Part shown: positions 13,053 through 14,693 of the stretch, in pieces
Layout: each line of letters begins with the position of its first letter
Numbering within the stretch: the first letter of the stretch is position 1
From: Bacilli bacterium
GTDB taxonomy: Bacteria > Bacillota_I > Bacilli_A > RFN20 > CAG-826
Assembly (NCBI GenBank): GCA_900767605.1
Contig: CAAFZT010000013.1
Span: forward strand, 1 to 14,693
Direction: 5' to 3'
DNA: 14,693 bases
The notes under the pieces: model-generated
What the model saw: only the letters and a program-made list of their open reading frames with translations
Told to the model about the DNA's origin: nothing
The model's database searches: none
Translations under genes and position numbers: made by a program

Positions 13053-13998
13053 GCAAAACCCTCATCAGTTGTTCTTTGGTATGCGTTTTGGTCGCGATTT
13101 CGTTTCTAACTTTTTTATAGCCAGGGAATCCGGAGAAAAAATGCGGGATAATTCCACGAAGTTCGCGAACTCCAACAATTTCACCTTTTTGTTCCATCAC
13201 TTTATTCGCCAAATCTTCCGCCCAAATAGCTTGTTGAATGACACTTGGAGATGGAAGCAATTCACCCGTATCTAAATAATGGTTAATTTGAGTAACAAGG
13301 AAGGGATTCCCCACCCCTCCTCTAGCTACCATCACGCAGTCAGCTCCCGTAATATCAATCGCCTCTTTTGCCTTTTGTGGAGTGAAAATATCCCCCGAAA
13401 CGCAAAAAGGAATTTTGATATGCTTTTTCATATCGGAAATCGCACGATAATCCGCTTCGCCTGTATACCCTTGAGCTTTGGTTCTGCAATGAATAGTTAA
13501 AAAGGAAACTCCAGCCCTTTCTAATGCTTCAGCAACCTCATAAACATTAATGGAATTTTCATCCCATCCGAGACGGATTTTCGCACTGACGGGCTTGGTG
13601 GATGCACGACAGATTTCTTTCATATATTCTTCCAGCGCCACAGGATCCTTCAGCCAAGCTGATCCTGCCCCTGTTTTAGTCACCTTAAAAACCGGGCAGC
13701 CTAAGTTAATATCCAAGATGTCAAAATCCGCGCATTTTTCAATTATCTCAATTGCTTTAACAGCGTTTTGCGCGGAAAATCCAAATAATTGTAATCCTAC
13801 TGGTCGGTCCAATTTTGAAGTTTGAAGGTACTCAAAGGTACGGGCGTTCCCGTAATCGATGCCACAATCAGAAATCATTTCGCTATAGCTTAATCCGACG
13901 CCAAACGGTTTCATGAAATCGCGATAGGCGAGTGTAGTTACCCCTGCCATCGGACCTAGAATTACATGGCCTTGAATTTCAATATTTTTAATCTTCAT
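13024..13998 (-). CDS. dus: tRNA-dihydrouridine synthase
   Basis: A 324-residue flavoenzyme that reduces uridine to dihydrouridine in the D-loop of tRNA, using FMN and NADPH. An FMN-binding TIM barrel is evident: LGPMAGVT (14-21), the catalytic cysteine in INLGCP (Cys101), Lys140 in KIRLGW, His170 in TIHCRTKAQGYTGEADY, SGDI (201-204) and ARGGVGNP (225-232). The C-terminal helical RNA-binding domain follows (about 245-320). It most resembles the DusB-like group of Firmicutes, where full length is about 320-330. Two small departures from the usual motifs are SGDI for NGDI and ARGG for GRAA. GGAAGGAG precedes the start. The start overlaps the upstream gene by ATGA, and the end overlaps the glycosylase gene by 29 bases. 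Confidence 0.94.
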   Translation of the reverse strand: MKIKNIEIQGHVILGPMAGVTTLAYRDFMKPFGVGLSYSEMISDCGIDYGNARTFEYLQTSKLDRPVGLQLFGFSAQNAVKAIEIIEKCADFDILDINLGCPVFKVTKTGAGSAWLKDPVALEEYMKEICRASTKPVSAKIRLGWDENSINVYEVAEALERAGVSFLTIHCRTKAQGYTGEADYRAISDMKKHIKIPFCVSGDIFTPQKAKEAIDITGADCVMVARGGVGNPFLVTQINHYLDTGELLPSPSVIQQAIWAEDLANKVMEQKGEIVGVRELRGIIPHFFSGFPGYKKVRNEIATKTHTKEQLMRVLHGIEDRGTC

Positions 13999-14693
13999 AA
14001 AATGGAAACTCCTTCCGTGTTTTTATCGAGTATTTGTATCAAACTATCCGGCAAGCTTTGTCTTAAAATTTGCCGGACTTCCTCTTCCACTTTTCTTCTT
14101 TTAGCATAGGTAAGTAGCGTAGAGTAATTGCATTCATATTTTTGAAGCATTCCTATTAATATCGGTTCCAAGTCGACTCCATAATAGAAATGCTTAATCG
14201 TTCGATCCGCAAGCAGGTCTACCACATACTTTTCTAAGCGCAAGGATCCGTCTTTATTCACCGGGGATTTTGAAAACAATTTTTTAACGATGATTGACGA
14301 GTTTTCAAAATACATTTCTAGGTCATGTTCCTTCGGTTCAACCATCACGTTTCTTCCAAACTTATGGTGAAGCGAATAATAGAGAGAGAAGGTATTTTCT
14401 TTATCGATTTCAAGAATCGTCGCATCGGGCCCGCCAGGCATGGAAAGGAGATTATCAATCCAAGATGTTTGATATATGCATAATGAGGAATAAGGGAAAC
14501 CTTGTTTCGACAGTTCTAAAATTTTTTTATTTTTTGTAGAGAGTTCAGTTTGGAAAGTTTCCAAAATTCTTTTTCGAAACAACCCGTACCCGATACTCGT
14601 AATTTCGTGGCTGGACACCAGTTCTCCAATGACCCATAAGCAGCTATTTGGAGAATAGTCTGGGAAAACACGATAGACCAAGTCGTAAAGTTG
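13995..14693 (-). CDS. AbiEi/DUF6577-like protein, N-terminus beyond the window
   Basis: A partial gene: the frame is open to the right edge (232 residues visible plus TGA), so the true start lies outside. A TTG at 14679-14681 is an ordinary internal leucine. The visible part has a central segment IYQTSWIDNLLSMPGG followed by ATILEIDKENTFSLYYSL, a segment SIIVKKLFSKSPV, and a conserved-looking EKYVVDLLADRTIKHFYYG then LLTYAKRR near the C-terminus. From memory this pattern fits DUF6577 proteins, which resemble the C-terminal domain of AbiEi antitoxins of type IV abortive-infection systems, but I cannot confirm it. No AbiEii nucleotidyltransferase gene follows; instead the stop overlaps the dus start by four bases. 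An alternative is a regulator unrelated to AbiE. Confidence 0.55.
   Translation of the reverse strand, partial: QLYDLVYRVFPDYSPNSCLWVIGELVSSHEITSIGYGLFRKRILETFQTELSTKNKKILELSKQGFPYSSLCIYQTSWIDNLLSMPGGPDATILEIDKENTFSLYYSLHHKFGRNVMVEPKEHDLEMYFENSSIIVKKLFSKSPVNKDGSLRLEKYVVDLLADRTIKHFYYGVDLEPILIGMLQKYECNYSTLLTYAKRRKVEEEVRQILRQSLPDSLIQILDKNTEGVSIL

Noticed and set aside
1..14693. Reassignment of TGA to tryptophan, as in mycoplasmas
   Set aside because: Several genes end with TGA at the expected family length and conserved Trp residues are encoded by TGG.

Overview
The window looks like a chromosomal segment of a low-GC Firmicutes/Bacilli-type bacterium, probably from an uncultured Erysipelotrichia- or Mollicutes-like lineage. 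The evidence is the rpsF-ssb-rpsR order, AGGAGG-type ribosome binding sites, strong sigma-A-type promoters (TTGAAA/TTGATA with TATAAT-like boxes), intrinsic terminators and many Firmicutes-type proteins. TGA is used as a stop (DUF4160, HDG and DUF6577-like genes) and TGG encodes Trp, so the code is standard. All intact genes lie on the minus strand; the only plus-strand coding signal is a decayed ATPase fragment. No tRNA, rRNA, CRISPR array or insertion sequence was recognised.

Region 1 (1-3830) is an accessory block that looks more AT-rich by eye. In transcription order (right to left) it holds a DUF4160/DUF2442-XRE pair that resembles a toxin-antitoxin unit, the C-terminal remnant of a DUF4143-type ATPase on the opposite strand, an XRE-nucleotidyltransferase (MNT) fusion without a HEPN partner, a small lipoprotein of unknown function, and a HipB/HipA module. 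The hipBA promoter carries two identical 16-bp palindromes, one placed over the -10 box, and the deduced transcript is almost leaderless.

Region 2 (3850-8190) is housekeeping: rpsF-ssb-rpsR (S6, single-strand DNA binding protein, S18) behind a clear promoter and a structured leader that could mediate S6:S18 autoregulation, then lysS and glyA, each with its own terminator.

Region 3 (8190-12510) is a MarR-regulated heterodimeric ABC exporter. marR and the two half-transporter genes overlap by 20 and 11 bases. One subunit has a degenerate catalytic site (Asp for Glu, Gln for the H-loop His), while its partner keeps both but has a variant signature (LSQGQ), as expected for an asymmetric exporter of the YfiB/YfiC or BmrC/BmrD kind. 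A perfect 14-bp palindrome upstream of marR is the likely autoregulatory operator.

Region 4 (12555-14693) is an overlapping trio: a truncated AbiEi/DUF6577-like gene running off the right edge, a tRNA-dihydrouridine synthase gene joined to it by ATGA, and a DNA-deoxyinosine (hypoxanthine) glycosylase gene overlapping dus by 29 bases.
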